Shown here one piece after another: positions 1 through 7,910 of a DNA stretch of 11,813 bases; the first letter of the stretch is position 1; each line of letters opens with the position of its first letter. Made by a program: the position numbers and the translations under genes. This stretch comes from Vulcanimicrobiota bacterium. GTDB taxonomy: Bacteria > Vulcanimicrobiota > Vulcanimicrobiia > Vulcanimicrobiales > Vulcanimicrobiaceae. Under the pieces are notes generated by a model. The model did not search any database and was not told the DNA's origin. It saw only the letters and a program-made list of their open reading frames with translations. The stretch spans positions 1-11,813 of the forward strand of contig JASHXG010000331.1 in assembly GCA_030043675.1 (NCBI GenBank), in the 5' to 3' direction.

Positions 1-1176
1 TCGGCGCTGATTCATGCGGCAACGATGGTAACGGCCGGCGTCTATCTGGTCGCGCGCTGCGCGCCGCTTTGGAGCCGCAATCCCGAGGCCCAGCTTCTGG
101 TTGGAACGATCGGCGGCCTGACCGCGCTGCTCGGCGCGATTCTGGGCACCGCGCAATGGGACATCAAACGCATTTTGGCCTACTCGACGATGTCGCAGAT
201 CGGCTACATGATCATGGGCGTCGGAGTCGGGGCGTACGAGGGCGGGGTTGCCCACTTCTTTACGCATGCATTCTTCAAGGCACAGCTCTTCCTCACGTCG
301 GGTCTGATCATCCACGCGCTCTCCGATGAACAAGACATTCGGCGGATGGGCGGGCTCTGGAAACGCATGCCGTTCGCCTTTTGGGCGATGCTCACCGGCG
401 TGCTCTCGATCTGCGGCTTCCCCGGCTTCAGCGGTTTCTTCTCGAAGGACGAAGTGATCTACGGTGCCTTGCAGCACGGACATCCTTGGCTCTACGCCGT
501 CGGTATCCTTACGGCCGGCATCACCGCCTACTACATGTTCCGTCTGCTTTTTATCACGTTCTTGGGCGAGTATCGCGGCGAAGCCGGAAGTCCGCACGGA
601 CACGCGCCGGCCTGGATCATGAATGTTCCGGTTGCGATCTTGGTCGTTCCGAGCGTTGCAGTCGGCGCAGCGTTGATGATCGGCGGCGACAGCTCGCCGT
701 GGGCGCGCTTCTTCGCGCCGCTCTTTGCGCCGCAGGCGCTGCTTGCGCCGTCGCCGGCTGCAACGCCGCCGCTCTCCGAAGGTCTCACCTCGGTCATCGT
801 CCTGATCTGCGTCGCGATCGGCTTCGCCGTCGCGTGGTATCGCTACGCCACACCGGTCGCGCAGGCGGATGCGGTCGAGCGGCTGCGCAGCGAGGCGGCG
901 CACATGCCGCCGGTGCTTACCAATCTCTTTTACGTCGATGCCGTGATCGACCTGATCTTCGTGCGGAGCGCACAGTTCCTGGGGACCATCTCCGGGCGGG
1001 TGGTCGATCCGGCGGTGCTCGACGGAGCCGTGCGCGAAGCGGCCTTCTCCGCCGGCTGGCTCGGCGCGCTCGTTCGCTCCTTTCAAACCGGCCTCGTCCG
1101 CGCCTACGCGCTCCTGCTCGTCGCCGGCGCGGCCGTTTTCATCGTCTACTACGCGCTGGCGGGAGCGGCGCACTAA
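1..1176 (+). CDS. nuoL: NADH-quinone oxidoreductase subunit L, 5' end missing
   Basis: Large antiporter-like proton-pumping subunit of respiratory complex I, in the cytoplasmic membrane. The frame is open from base 1 and 391 residues remain of a family usually a little over 600, so roughly the first third lies off the left edge. The first residues read SALIHAATMVTAGVYLVAR, the hallmark NuoL helix carrying the channel histidine (His254 in E. coli by motif). Then come DIKRILAYSTMSQIGYM, THAFFKAQLFL and GFFSKDE, which carry the equivalents of Lys305, Lys342 and Lys399. The C-terminal part has the YVDAVIDLIFVR segment, matching the long amphipathic lateral helix, and a last membrane helix (about residues 362-387) typical of NuoL but not NuoM or NuoN. 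All channel residues visible here are intact. The stop TAA shares one base with the nuoM ATG, showing translational coupling. Identification is secure; only the N-terminus is unseen. Confidence 0.97.
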   Translation, partial: SALIHAATMVTAGVYLVARCAPLWSRNPEAQLLVGTIGGLTALLGAILGTAQWDIKRILAYSTMSQIGYMIMGVGVGAYEGGVAHFFTHAFFKAQLFLTSGLIIHALSDEQDIRRMGGLWKRMPFAFWAMLTGVLSICGFPGFSGFFSKDEVIYGALQHGHPWLYAVGILTAGITAYYMFRLLFITFLGEYRGEAGSPHGHAPAWIMNVPVAILVVPSVAVGAALMIGGDSSPWARFFAPLFAPQALLAPSPAATPPLSEGLTSVIVLICVAIGFAVAWYRYATPVAQADAVERLRSEAAHMPPVLTNLFYVDAVIDLIFVRSAQFLGTISGRVVDPAVLDGAVREAAFSAGWLGALVRSFQTGLVRAYALLLVAGAAVFIVYYALAGAAH

Positions 1177-2600
1177 TGCTCGTTCTGGCTACGATTCTGC
1201 TTCCAATCGCGGCCGGCGGGCTGCTCTACCTGCTGCCGCGAGAAGACCGCGAGCGCTCGCGCGTGGCCGGCACGTTGGTCGCGGCGGCAACGTTCTTCAT
1301 GCTGATCGCCGGGCGCGACCAAGAGTGGAGCTTTCGTTGGCTATCGCGCCCGTTTACCGCTGCCTTTCACTTCGGCGCAACGCCAATTTCGTTCTGGATT
1401 GCGCTGCTGCTCGCGCTTTGCACCGCCAGCGCGATCGCCGCGACGCGAGTTCCCCGCACGCGCGACTTTACCGCGCTGATGTTGATGCTCGAAGGGACGA
1501 TGCTGGGCCTCTTCTTGGCGCGCGACCTGCTGGTCTTCGCGCTCTTCTGGGACCTCATGCTGCTGCCGGTTTTCTTTGCGCTGATCGGTTGGGGCGAGCA
1601 CGTGGCGACGGCGTGGCGCTATTTCATCTACAACTTTGCCGGCGGCTTGACGCTGCTGCTGGCGACGGCGGCATTCGGAGTGATCTACGGGTCGACCGAC
1701 GTCATCGGCCGGAGCGGCGCGCATCTCGTGGGCAGCTGGGCCCCGTGGATCTATGCCGGCTTCGCCTTTGCGTTCCTGGTGAAAACGCCGATCTGGCCGC
1801 TGCACACCTGGATGCCTCCGACCTACACCGCCCTGCCGCCGCCAATGGCGGCCGTCGTCGGCGCGGTCCAGTCCAAGGCCGGTCTGTACGGCTTTCTGGC
1901 GATTGCAGCTGCGCTGATGCCGGTTTACGTGACGCAGTATGCGTCGCCGCTGATCGTGCTCGGCGCGATCTCGCTCATCGACGGTGCGGTCGTTGCGCTC
2001 GTACAAAACGATGCCAAACGTGTCGTTGCCTACTCGTCGCTCTCGCACCTCGGCTTGATCGTCATCGCGGTCGTTTCTACCAATCAGCTGGCGTTGGCGG
2101 GCGCGCTCGTTTACATCATTGCGCACGGGCTCTTCACGGCCGCGCTCTTCATCTTACTGGGATACGTCGAGGAACGTGAAGGGACGCGCTCGCTGATTCG
2201 TCTCGGCGGCGTGGCGTGGGCGAATCCGCGTTTGGCCGGTGCGCTTTGCATCGCCGCGCTTGCCGCGCTCGGACTGCCCGGACTGGCCGGATTCGTCGGC
2301 GAGCTTTTCATCGTGATCGGCGTCTATCAGGCCGGGTACGTGTGGCCGGTGATCGTGGCGTTGATCGCGATCGTGCTGGCGGCAGCCTATATGCTGCGCC
2401 TCTATCAGGACATCATGAACGGACCTCAACAAGAGGACGTCCCGGTGCGGCACGACCTCACGTGGCGCGAAGGCTTCGCGGTCGCGCCGCTGCTGGCCGC
2501 ACTCGTGCTGTTAGGCGTGCAGCCGTCTGCGATTCTCGCCTCGGTCTCGTCGGTTACGAGCGGCGCGCACGCGGCCGCCTCCGTGGAAGCGCAACGATGA
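1176..2600 (+). CDS. nuoM: NADH-quinone oxidoreductase subunit M
   Basis: Second antiporter-like proton-pumping subunit of complex I, 474 residues, somewhat shorter than the 509 of E. coli NuoM, with about 14 hydrophobic segments. The ATG at 1176 overlaps the nuoL stop by one base and has GGGAG at 1161-1165. The frame is open far upstream, but that part is nuoL read out of frame. Conserved elements are FLVKTPIWPLHTW with Lys203 (E. coli Lys234 equivalent), AVQSKAGLYGF with Lys234 (Lys265 equivalent), DAKRVVAYSSLSHLG around residues 279-293, and GFVGELF with Glu376 (Glu407 equivalent). Oddly, the helix-5 motif reads ALFWDLMLLPVFF: Asp126 stands where nearly all family members have the essential Glu (Glu144 in E. 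coli). The MPPTYTALPPP stretch after the HTW motif also departs from the usual LPDAHxEAP. Position between nuoL and nuoN makes NuoM the clear call over an Mrp/hydrogenase-type antiporter subunit. Confidence 0.96.
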   Translation: MLVLATILLPIAAGGLLYLLPREDRERSRVAGTLVAAATFFMLIAGRDQEWSFRWLSRPFTAAFHFGATPISFWIALLLALCTASAIAATRVPRTRDFTALMLMLEGTMLGLFLARDLLVFALFWDLMLLPVFFALIGWGEHVATAWRYFIYNFAGGLTLLLATAAFGVIYGSTDVIGRSGAHLVGSWAPWIYAGFAFAFLVKTPIWPLHTWMPPTYTALPPPMAAVVGAVQSKAGLYGFLAIAAALMPVYVTQYASPLIVLGAISLIDGAVVALVQNDAKRVVAYSSLSHLGLIVIAVVSTNQLALAGALVYIIAHGLFTAALFILLGYVEEREGTRSLIRLGGVAWANPRLAGALCIAALAALGLPGLAGFVGELFIVIGVYQAGYVWPVIVALIAIVLAAAYMLRLYQDIMNGPQQEDVPVRHDLTWREGFAVAPLLAALVLLGVQPSAILASVSSVTSGAHAAASVEAQR

Positions 2601-4021
2601 CGATTCCGTTTACCGGCGCCGACTGGTCGGCCATCCTGCCGATCGACGTGCTGGCGACGGCCGCGCTCGTCGTGCTGATCGTCGACTTGATCGCGGCCGG
2701 GCACGCGCACCGCTATCTCTCGCTCGCCATCGGCGTGATCGGCGCGGGGGCGGCCGGGCTCGTAGCCGCGCGCCAATTCGGCCACGATTACAGCGCTTTC
2801 TTTGGCGGCTTCGTAACCGGCGGCTTCACGACCGTATTCGTCGAGATCATCTTGATCGCGCTGGTCGGCTCGCTGATTCTCTACGGCGCGCTCGGCTCGC
2901 CTCAACGCGTCGCCGGCATCACCGCTTTGATGATGTGGAGCACCTGCGGAGCAATTCTGATGGCCGGCGCGGCCAATCTCATGACGATCTTCCTCGGACT
3001 TGAGCTGCTCTCGTTGGGTCTCTATTGCTTGTGCGGTACGGCCGATCGCAAGAGCTCGCGCGAGTCGGCACTCAAGTACCTCATCCTCAGCTCGACCGCC
3101 ACGAGCTTCTTGCTCTTTGGGATGGCGTTGTTTTTTGGTGCGACCGGCAGCGTGGCGCTGGCGAGTTTGGTCAATCCGTCGCTCGCCTCGAACCCGCTCT
3201 TCTGGATGGGCGCCTGTCTCTTCCTCATCGGACTCGTCTTCAAGCTCAGCCTGGTGCCGTTCCATGCTTGGACACCCGACGTGTTCCAGGGCGCGCCGCT
3301 GCCGGTAACTGCGTACATGAGCGTGGCAACGAAGGCCGCAACGATCGCGGTCTTCGCTCGTTTCATCTACACGGCGGTCCCGGCCGGCGTCGGCGAGCGA
3401 TTATTGCTGCCGGTCTGGATCGTTGCCGGTCTCTCGATGATCGTCGGCAACGTCGGCATGCTCGCACAACACGACCTTAAACGCTTGCTTGGATATTCGG
3501 GAATCGCGCAGGTCGGTTACATCCTCACCGCCTTGGCCGGCGCCACGCCGCTCGGCTTGCGGTACGCGATCTACTATCTGGCCGCGTACACGTTCATGAA
3601 CCTGGGCGCGTTTGCGGTCGCCGCGTCGATCTCGGACGACGCCGAAGAGGGCTCACGCCTGAACAGCTACCGGAGTCTGGGCTTTCGCCGGCCGTGGCTG
3701 GCCGCGGCCATGGCCGTCTTCTTGCTCGCACTGGCGGGATTGCCGCCGACCGCCGGCTTCCTCGGAAAGATCCTCATCCTGGCCTCGACGGACGCCTCAG
3801 GCTATGAGTGGCTGGGCGACCTGCTGATCGTCGGAACCGCCATCTCGCTCTACGCCTACGCCAAGGTGATCCGGGTGATGTACGAACGCGCGCAGCCGGC
3901 GACCGATGTGCGGCCGTTCGTGCCGCTGGCCTGGGTCAGCGCCACGTTCTGTCTGGTCGCCGTCATCGCGATGGCCTTCTACCCGCTCACGCCGAGCGAC
4001 GTCCTCCCGCTCGCGCACTAG
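2597..4021 (+). CDS. nuoN: NADH-quinone oxidoreductase subunit N
   Basis: Third antiporter-like subunit of complex I, 474 residues, polytopic, cytoplasmic membrane. The ATG at 2597 overlaps the nuoM stop in an ATGA arrangement and is preceded by GGAAG at 2585-2589, so this start is favoured although the frame is open further upstream. NuoN signatures are IFLGLELLSLGLYCL with Glu136 (the key helix-5 glutamate, E. coli Glu133 equivalent), ESALKYLILSS at 156-166, FKLSLVPFHAWTPDVFQGAP with Lys216, TKAATIAVFARF with Lys246, DLKRLLGYSGIAQVGY around 293-308, and GLPPTAGFLGKI with Lys391. The expected glutamate and lysines are all present, in contrast to the substituted acid in the NuoM encoded just upstream. 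It is the last nuo gene here; the next gene starts 66 bases after its stop. Confidence 0.97.
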   Translation: MTIPFTGADWSAILPIDVLATAALVVLIVDLIAAGHAHRYLSLAIGVIGAGAAGLVAARQFGHDYSAFFGGFVTGGFTTVFVEIILIALVGSLILYGALGSPQRVAGITALMMWSTCGAILMAGAANLMTIFLGLELLSLGLYCLCGTADRKSSRESALKYLILSSTATSFLLFGMALFFGATGSVALASLVNPSLASNPLFWMGACLFLIGLVFKLSLVPFHAWTPDVFQGAPLPVTAYMSVATKAATIAVFARFIYTAVPAGVGERLLLPVWIVAGLSMIVGNVGMLAQHDLKRLLGYSGIAQVGYILTALAGATPLGLRYAIYYLAAYTFMNLGAFAVAASISDDAEEGSRLNSYRSLGFRRPWLAAAMAVFLLALAGLPPTAGFLGKILILASTDASGYEWLGDLLIVGTAISLYAYAKVIRVMYERAQPATDVRPFVPLAWVSATFCLVAVIAMAFYPLTPSDVLPLAH

Positions 4022-4072
4022 CTCGACGCCTGCCCTCGGTCACGCGCTCGGTCGGGGATGCGCTATAGTATT

Positions 4073-4079
4073 GGTGAGG
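4073..4079 (+). promoter_or_regulatory. Ribosome binding site setting the start of the TPR gene
   Basis: GGTGAGG lies 8 bases before the ATG at 4088. It favours that codon over the in-frame ATG at 4058, which has no comparable purine-rich site and would put ten polar or charged residues in front of the signal peptide. Confidence 0.6.
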
Positions 4080-4087
4080 TACGTCCC

Positions 4088-5287
4088 ATGACTCGTCGCC
4101 TTGTCTTCCTCCTAGCCGCGCTCGTGCTGGCTTGCACAGTACCGGCGCTGCCGGTAGCCGCCGTGGCCGGGGAGACGATTCTGGTCCCGAACGATGCCTT
4201 TCCGGCGCTCGGACAGGAGCAGGCGATCACCGAAGCACGGCAGCGCATTGCCGCCGGCGACATGGATGGGGCGGTCAAACAACTTTCAGATTATGTCGCC
4301 GGTCACCCGGACGCAACCGACGCCGCCCGCTTCCTCGGCGATCTCTACTATCGCCAGGGCCACTTCGATCGCGCCGAGGCCGTCTACAAACAACTGTTGG
4401 CGAAAAATCCGCGGGACAAAGAGACGCACAACCGTCTCGGCGTCGTCTATGCGACGCAGAATAACGTCGACGATGCGATTGCGCAGTTTCAGGATGCGCT
4501 CCCGGGAACGGACTCGATCCGCGACCTGGTCCTGCTGCATCTGCGCAAAGGCGACCTGCCGCAATATGAAGCGCAAATGCAGCGCGCCGCAGCCGATAAT
4601 CCGAACGATTCCGACATCCAGGAGGAGGTCGGTGAGATCTATGAAGCGATTCACCGGCCGGTAGACGCGATCACCTACTTTCAACGGGCGCTCGACAGCA
4701 ACCCCAAGTCGATTGCAGCGCTCAACGGCATCGGGATGTCATTTCTGGACGAGCGCGATCACGTTTCGGCGACGCGTTATCTGCATCAGTGCCTCGACAT
4801 CGACGTCACGAATTACGCGTGCATCGATAACCTCGGGGTGGCAAACATCCAGGCGAACCTCTTCGGCCCTGCGAACGAAGAGTTCACGCGAGCTCATCGC
4901 TTGGAGCCCGAACGTCCGGAGGCGATCGTCAACTTCGGGTATCTTGCTGACACGCACGGTGATTGGAAGCGCGCGGTTACATACTACGTGCAGGCGATCG
5001 CAGTTGATCCGTACGTGCCCGAATCGTACGTGAACCTCGGCATCGACTACGAGCACAACGGGCTCTATCCGCTGGCGCAAGCGGCACTACTCAAAGGTGT
5101 CGCGGCGGCACCGTGGGACGGGCGCGTGCGTTATCTGCTCGCTAAGGCGTACGCGGCACAGGGGCAGAAGACCCTCGCGCTAGCGCAGCTCAAAATCGCC
5201 GAGGCTTCGCTCGATCCCGACGTTGCAGAGATCGCGAAGGAAGAACTGGCCCGCCTTACGGCCGCTCCCAGCACCGCACCACAGTAA
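4088..5287 (+). CDS. Exported tetratricopeptide-repeat protein
   Basis: 399 residues, probably a periplasmic or membrane-anchored scaffold for protein-protein contacts; no enzymatic domain is seen. The N-terminus is a clear signal peptide: MTRR, a hydrophobic core (residues 5-18), then PVAAVAGE, giving a likely signal peptidase I cut after Ala27. VLAC at residues 13-16 is an imperfect lipobox, so a lipoprotein with Cys16 is an alternative. From about residue 43 to 385 the chain is built of about nine or ten 34-residue TPR units. Clear examples begin near TDAARFLGDLYYRQG (77), KETHNRLGVVYATQN (111), IAALNGIGMSFLDE, EAIVNFGYLADTHGD and ESYVNLGIDYEHNG, mostly ending in the usual NP, DP, EP or AP turn. 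The C-terminal tail is short and Ala/Thr/Pro-rich. The gene lies 66 bases after nuoN on the same strand and could be co-transcribed with it, but no functional tie to complex I is shown. It converges on the mannosyltransferase gene with 13 bases between the stops. Confidence 0.85.
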   Translation: MTRRLVFLLAALVLACTVPALPVAAVAGETILVPNDAFPALGQEQAITEARQRIAAGDMDGAVKQLSDYVAGHPDATDAARFLGDLYYRQGHFDRAEAVYKQLLAKNPRDKETHNRLGVVYATQNNVDDAIAQFQDALPGTDSIRDLVLLHLRKGDLPQYEAQMQRAAADNPNDSDIQEEVGEIYEAIHRPVDAITYFQRALDSNPKSIAALNGIGMSFLDERDHVSATRYLHQCLDIDVTNYACIDNLGVANIQANLFGPANEEFTRAHRLEPERPEAIVNFGYLADTHGDWKRAVTYYVQAIAVDPYVPESYVNLGIDYEHNGLYPLAQAALLKGVAAAPWDGRVRYLLAKAYAAQGQKTLALAQLKIAEASLDPDVAEIAKEELARLTAAPSTAPQ

Positions 5288-5300
5288 TCAGCCCGCCCTG

Positions 5301-6401
5301 TCAGGCTACCCAGTGATTCGCGGCGAATGCGCCCGACTTCTCGAACAGGTCGTAGGCACAAGCCCATAACAACGCCGGCCCGACTGTGGGAAACGACGAC
5401 ATGAAGGCACCCACAGCGATCGAAAGCGGTGCGACGCCGTAGAGCAGACGATCCACCGACAGAGGAACGCCGGCAAACGTGAGCGAGACGATCGCGGTAA
5501 GTCCGTAGACGACGGAAGCGACGCCGAGTTGCTTTCTAAAGACCAGGAGCATGCTGCCGCCAAGAATCAGGATGACGGCCGTAGCGAAATCGCGATCCCA
5601 AACCCAATGCTCGACGAAGACGACAATGGACCAAAGCGGAACCGCGAGCCACCACGTTAGGCGCTTATTGAATAAGACCAGCGCGACGGCGATCGGCAAC
5701 GCCCGAAGCTGGAACGTCCAGTGCGCAAACAGGACCGTTCCCCGTCCCAGCAGGATTCCCCAGTCGTGCCAGCCTTCCACAAGACCATGACGCCATATCT
5801 GCTGCGCGCGAGCGAACGCGAGCGGATCTCCAAAACTAAACCAGCAGTAGATCGAAAAGAGTGCGACTCCGCAGACTACCGCGAGCGCGGGCAGCAGGGC
5901 ACGCGCTCCGCGCCGCTCGATGAACGCCGCGGCGACGAACGCGGGAACTAGCCACACTGCGGAAGGGCGCGTCAACGACGCAAGTCCGCTCCAAAGTCCC
6001 GCGCGCCAGTAGTGGCCGCCGTCGAAATCGCGCAGTGCCAAGACCGAGAGCAACATAAAGGGCACCTCGGCGTAGGCCAAGCTTCCGAACAGCGACATCG
6101 GGAAGAACGCCATGAACGCGACGGTCCAGCGCGCGGTCGCTACACCGCACTTACCTTCCACCCACTCGGAGACGAGACACAGGGTAGCTAGAAAGCCGAG
6201 ATTCGTAATCACAATTGCCGTGACGTCGAAGGATAACCCCGTCCGCATCAGCAGCGCCAATAATGCAGGGTACAACGGGAAAAATGCCACCGTAGAATAC
6301 TGTCCAAACGCGTAGCCCACAGTAGCTATTTGATGGTAGTAGGCTCCGTCGAAGTGTTCTACGACGGCAAGATGAGTCCCGGAAAAAACTCCGAGCCCCA
6401 C
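5301..6401 (-). CDS. PIG-V-like GT-C mannosyltransferase, 5' end uncertain
   Basis: Polytopic membrane glycosyltransferase resembling the PIG-V / GPI mannosyltransferase 2 family. Bacterial members are thought to transfer a sugar from a lipid-linked donor on the outer face of the membrane; the acceptor here is unknown. As called from GTG at 6401 it has 366 residues. Family marks are EHFDGAYYHQIATVGY (residues 15-30), whose Asp18 matches the conserved loop-1 acid of GT-C enzymes, then FFPLYPALLALL (40-51), LASLTRPSAVWLVPAF, and a GDPLAFARAQQIWRHG segment typical of these proteins. About nine hydrophobic segments follow. The GTG start is poor: there is no Shine-Dalgarno site, and the frame stays open upstream, encoding NVFVVLIWALSRVVVAV, which looks like the missing first membrane helix. 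No ATG, GTG or TTG lies in that frame back to at least base 6500. The gene follows ridA on the same strand. Codon use looks less GC-biased than in the nuo genes, judged by eye only. Exact substrate unknown. Confidence 0.75.
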   Translation of the reverse strand: MGLGVFSGTHLAVVEHFDGAYYHQIATVGYAFGQYSTVAFFPLYPALLALLMRTGLSFDVTAIVITNLGFLATLCLVSEWVEGKCGVATARWTVAFMAFFPMSLFGSLAYAEVPFMLLSVLALRDFDGGHYWRAGLWSGLASLTRPSAVWLVPAFVAAAFIERRGARALLPALAVVCGVALFSIYCWFSFGDPLAFARAQQIWRHGLVEGWHDWGILLGRGTVLFAHWTFQLRALPIAVALVLFNKRLTWWLAVPLWSIVVFVEHWVWDRDFATAVILILGGSMLLVFRKQLGVASVVYGLTAIVSLTFAGVPLSVDRLLYGVAPLSIAVGAFMSSFPTVGPALLWACAYDLFEKSGAFAANHWVA

Positions 6402-6489
6402 CGCTACGACGACCCGGCTCAGCGCCCAGATCAGAACAACAAAAACATTGCCTTGTAACGTGAGCCGCGAGATATCGATCGCCCACCCG

Positions 6490-6870
6490 TTAGGTTCGCG
6501 CGATACAGTCGATTTCGAGGCGCGCGCCGCGCGGCAGCGCCGCGACGGCGACGGTGGAGCGCGCGGGTTTGGTCGCCCCGAAGTATCTTTCGTAGACGGC
6601 GTTCACGGCGGTGAAGTCTTTCATGTCGATGAGGAAGATCGTCGTCTTGATCACGTCGGCGTAGTTGCAGCCGGCGGCGCAGAGGACCGCTCCTAGATTC
6701 TCGATCACGCGTTCGGTCTGCGCGCCGATGTCGCCGTCCACGAGTTCGCCGGTCTGCGGATCGAGCGGAATCTGCCCGCTGCAGTAGAGCTCGCTGCCGC
6801 ACTGAACCGCCTGGCTGTAGGGACCGATCGGCTTGGGTGCATGGTGCGTGTGAACGTGCTCGTGCTTCAT
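6490..6870 (-). CDS. RidA/YjgF family enamine-imine deaminase
   Basis: 126 residues, the normal length for this family. RidA proteins are cytoplasmic trimers that hydrolyse reactive enamines and imines released by PLP enzymes, or related metabolites in specialised pathways. Visible marks are APKPIGPYSQAV (11-22), YCSGQIPLDPQTGELV (29-44), DVIKTTIFLIDMKDF (72-86), and the signature ARSTVAVAALPRGARLEIDCIA (103-124). Arg104, which binds the substrate carboxylate in active members, and Glu119 are both kept, so the protein is predicted to be an active deaminase rather than an Arg-less subgroup member. The first ten residues are unusual in holding five histidines (3, 5, 7, 9, 10). The ATG lies 5 bases after the stop of the aldo/keto reductase gene with no strong ribosome site, which suggests translational coupling. 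The exact RidA subfamily cannot be set by eye. Confidence 0.92.
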   Translation of the reverse strand: MKHEHVHTHHAPKPIGPYSQAVQCGSELYCSGQIPLDPQTGELVDGDIGAQTERVIENLGAVLCAAGCNYADVIKTTIFLIDMKDFTAVNAVYERYFGATKPARSTVAVAALPRGARLEIDCIART

Positions 6871-6875
6871 GCGCG

Positions 6876-7910
6876 CTATACCGGCAGGGGCGCGGTGCGC
6901 GACATGGTCCCTTTAAAGGCCATTGGTGCTTCATCGATGCCGAAGTTCGACGCGTAGAGCTCCGCAATTCTGTCCAGCTCGCCGGACGTAAGGGCCGGCG
7001 TCTCCGGCGCTTGCGCGAACTCCGACAGCTGTTCGCGGTCGTAGATGTTTGGTAGCACGGTCATGACGCGCGGCTCGTGCAGCAGCCATTGGATGGCGGC
7101 TTGCCCGAGCGTTCGCGACGGCAGCTCGAGGAAGCGCAGCTGCCGCACCTTCTCGACGCCGTTGACCAGCCACTCGCGGGGGCGATGGCTGCGATGATCG
7201 CTCTTCGGGAAGGTGGTCTCCAGCGTGTAGTGCCCTTCCAGCATGCCGCTGCTATGCGGTACGCGGATCATGTAACCGGTGTCGGCGCCGGCATCGTAAG
7301 CTGCGCGGATCTGCTCGTTGCCGGGATACTGCTCGAGGATGTTCCAAATGATCTGCAGGCTGGCGACGTTGCGCTTGCGAACCGCGTCGACGCCTTCGTA
7401 GAGCCATCCGATCGCCGGCCCGAGCGCGACCCCGTACATGCGAATCTTTCCCTCGGTTCGCAACGATTCGAGCAGCTCCCAGAGCGCGTCGTCGTCGATC
7501 TGTGCCATGCGCGCGTTGTGCATCTGATAGATATCGACGTAGTCGGTGCGCAAGCGGCGCAGCGACCCCTCGAGCGCGCGGCGCACGAAAGCCGGTGAAA
7601 AATCTTGGGGCAACTCGGACTGCCCTCGGCGGGCCTGCGGGTTGCCGCCGAAGTCGTAGCCGAACTTCGTTGCGTAGACGACGCGGTCGCGCCGGCCGGC
7701 AAAGGCCTTTGCCAGCTGCTCTTCGCTGCGCCCGTTTCCGTAGGTGTCGGCTGCGTCGTAGAGGGTGATCCCCAGAGCGTGCGCGGCGTGCAGCATCTCG
7801 ACGGCTTCGTCGTCGCTCTTCTCGCCCCACCACCCGGTCGATGTGGTCCACAGACCGAAGCCGACTTCGCTCACGGTAACCTTGCTGTTCGGATAAGTCC
7901 GGTACTTCAT
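6876..7910 (-). CDS. Aldo/keto reductase
   Basis: 344-residue NAD(P)H-dependent oxidoreductase of the aldo/keto reductase superfamily, a cytoplasmic TIM-barrel enzyme that interconverts carbonyls and alcohols. The catalytic tetrad is complete by motif: Asp52 and Tyr57 in YDAADTYGNGRSEE, Lys82 in VVYATKFG, and His131 in DIYQMHN. ALEGSLRRLRTDYVDIY (112-128) is the standard helix before the catalytic His, and AAIQWLL near 281 is the usual late-barrel motif. It resembles the bacterial IolS/YhdN-type branch; the substrate is not predictable. The ATG at 7910 has GGAG (7925-7922) 11 bases upstream. It heads a minus-strand group with ridA 5 bases downstream and diverges from the decarboxylase gene across 37 bases, so the two could share a control region. 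An aldehyde or imine derived from an amine would be a natural substrate in this setting, but that is inference. Confidence 0.93.
   Translation of the reverse strand: MKYRTYPNSKVTVSEVGFGLWTTSTGWWGEKSDDEAVEMLHAAHALGITLYDAADTYGNGRSEEQLAKAFAGRRDRVVYATKFGYDFGGNPQARRGQSELPQDFSPAFVRRALEGSLRRLRTDYVDIYQMHNARMAQIDDDALWELLESLRTEGKIRMYGVALGPAIGWLYEGVDAVRKRNVASLQIIWNILEQYPGNEQIRAAYDAGADTGYMIRVPHSSGMLEGHYTLETTFPKSDHRSHRPREWLVNGVEKVRQLRFLELPSRTLGQAAIQWLLHEPRVMTVLPNIYDREQLSEFAQAPETPALTSGELDRIAELYASNFGIDEAPMAFKGTMSRTAPLPV

Noticed and set aside
381..1175. Possible 265-residue N-terminal extension of NuoM reading through nuoL
   Set aside because: The frame is open, but the extension is Arg/Ala-rich and soluble, unlike NuoM. 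The ATG at 1176 with GGGAG upstream and the stop/start overlap fit the family start.
1341..2126. Long open frame of about 261 codons on the minus strand inside nuoM
   Set aside because: It lies wholly antisense to a certain membrane-protein gene; its product is Arg/Asp/Gln-rich low-complexity sequence with no domain, the usual by-product of GC-rich codon bias.
4064..4069. TATAGT as a -10 promoter element before the TPR gene
   Set aside because: There is no acceptable -35 at 16-18 bases, and the implied transcript start would fall within the ribosome site; too weak to list as a promoter.
4058..4087. Earlier ATG at 4058 for the TPR gene
   Set aside because: It would add ten polar residues before a textbook signal peptide and lacks a ribosome site; GGTGAGG is correctly placed for the ATG at 4088.
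5316..5328. Inverted repeat ATTCGC-G-GCGAAT near the convergent TPR/mannosyltransferase ends
   Set aside because: It has a one-base loop, no T run, and lies inside the mannosyltransferase coding sequence; not a credible terminator.
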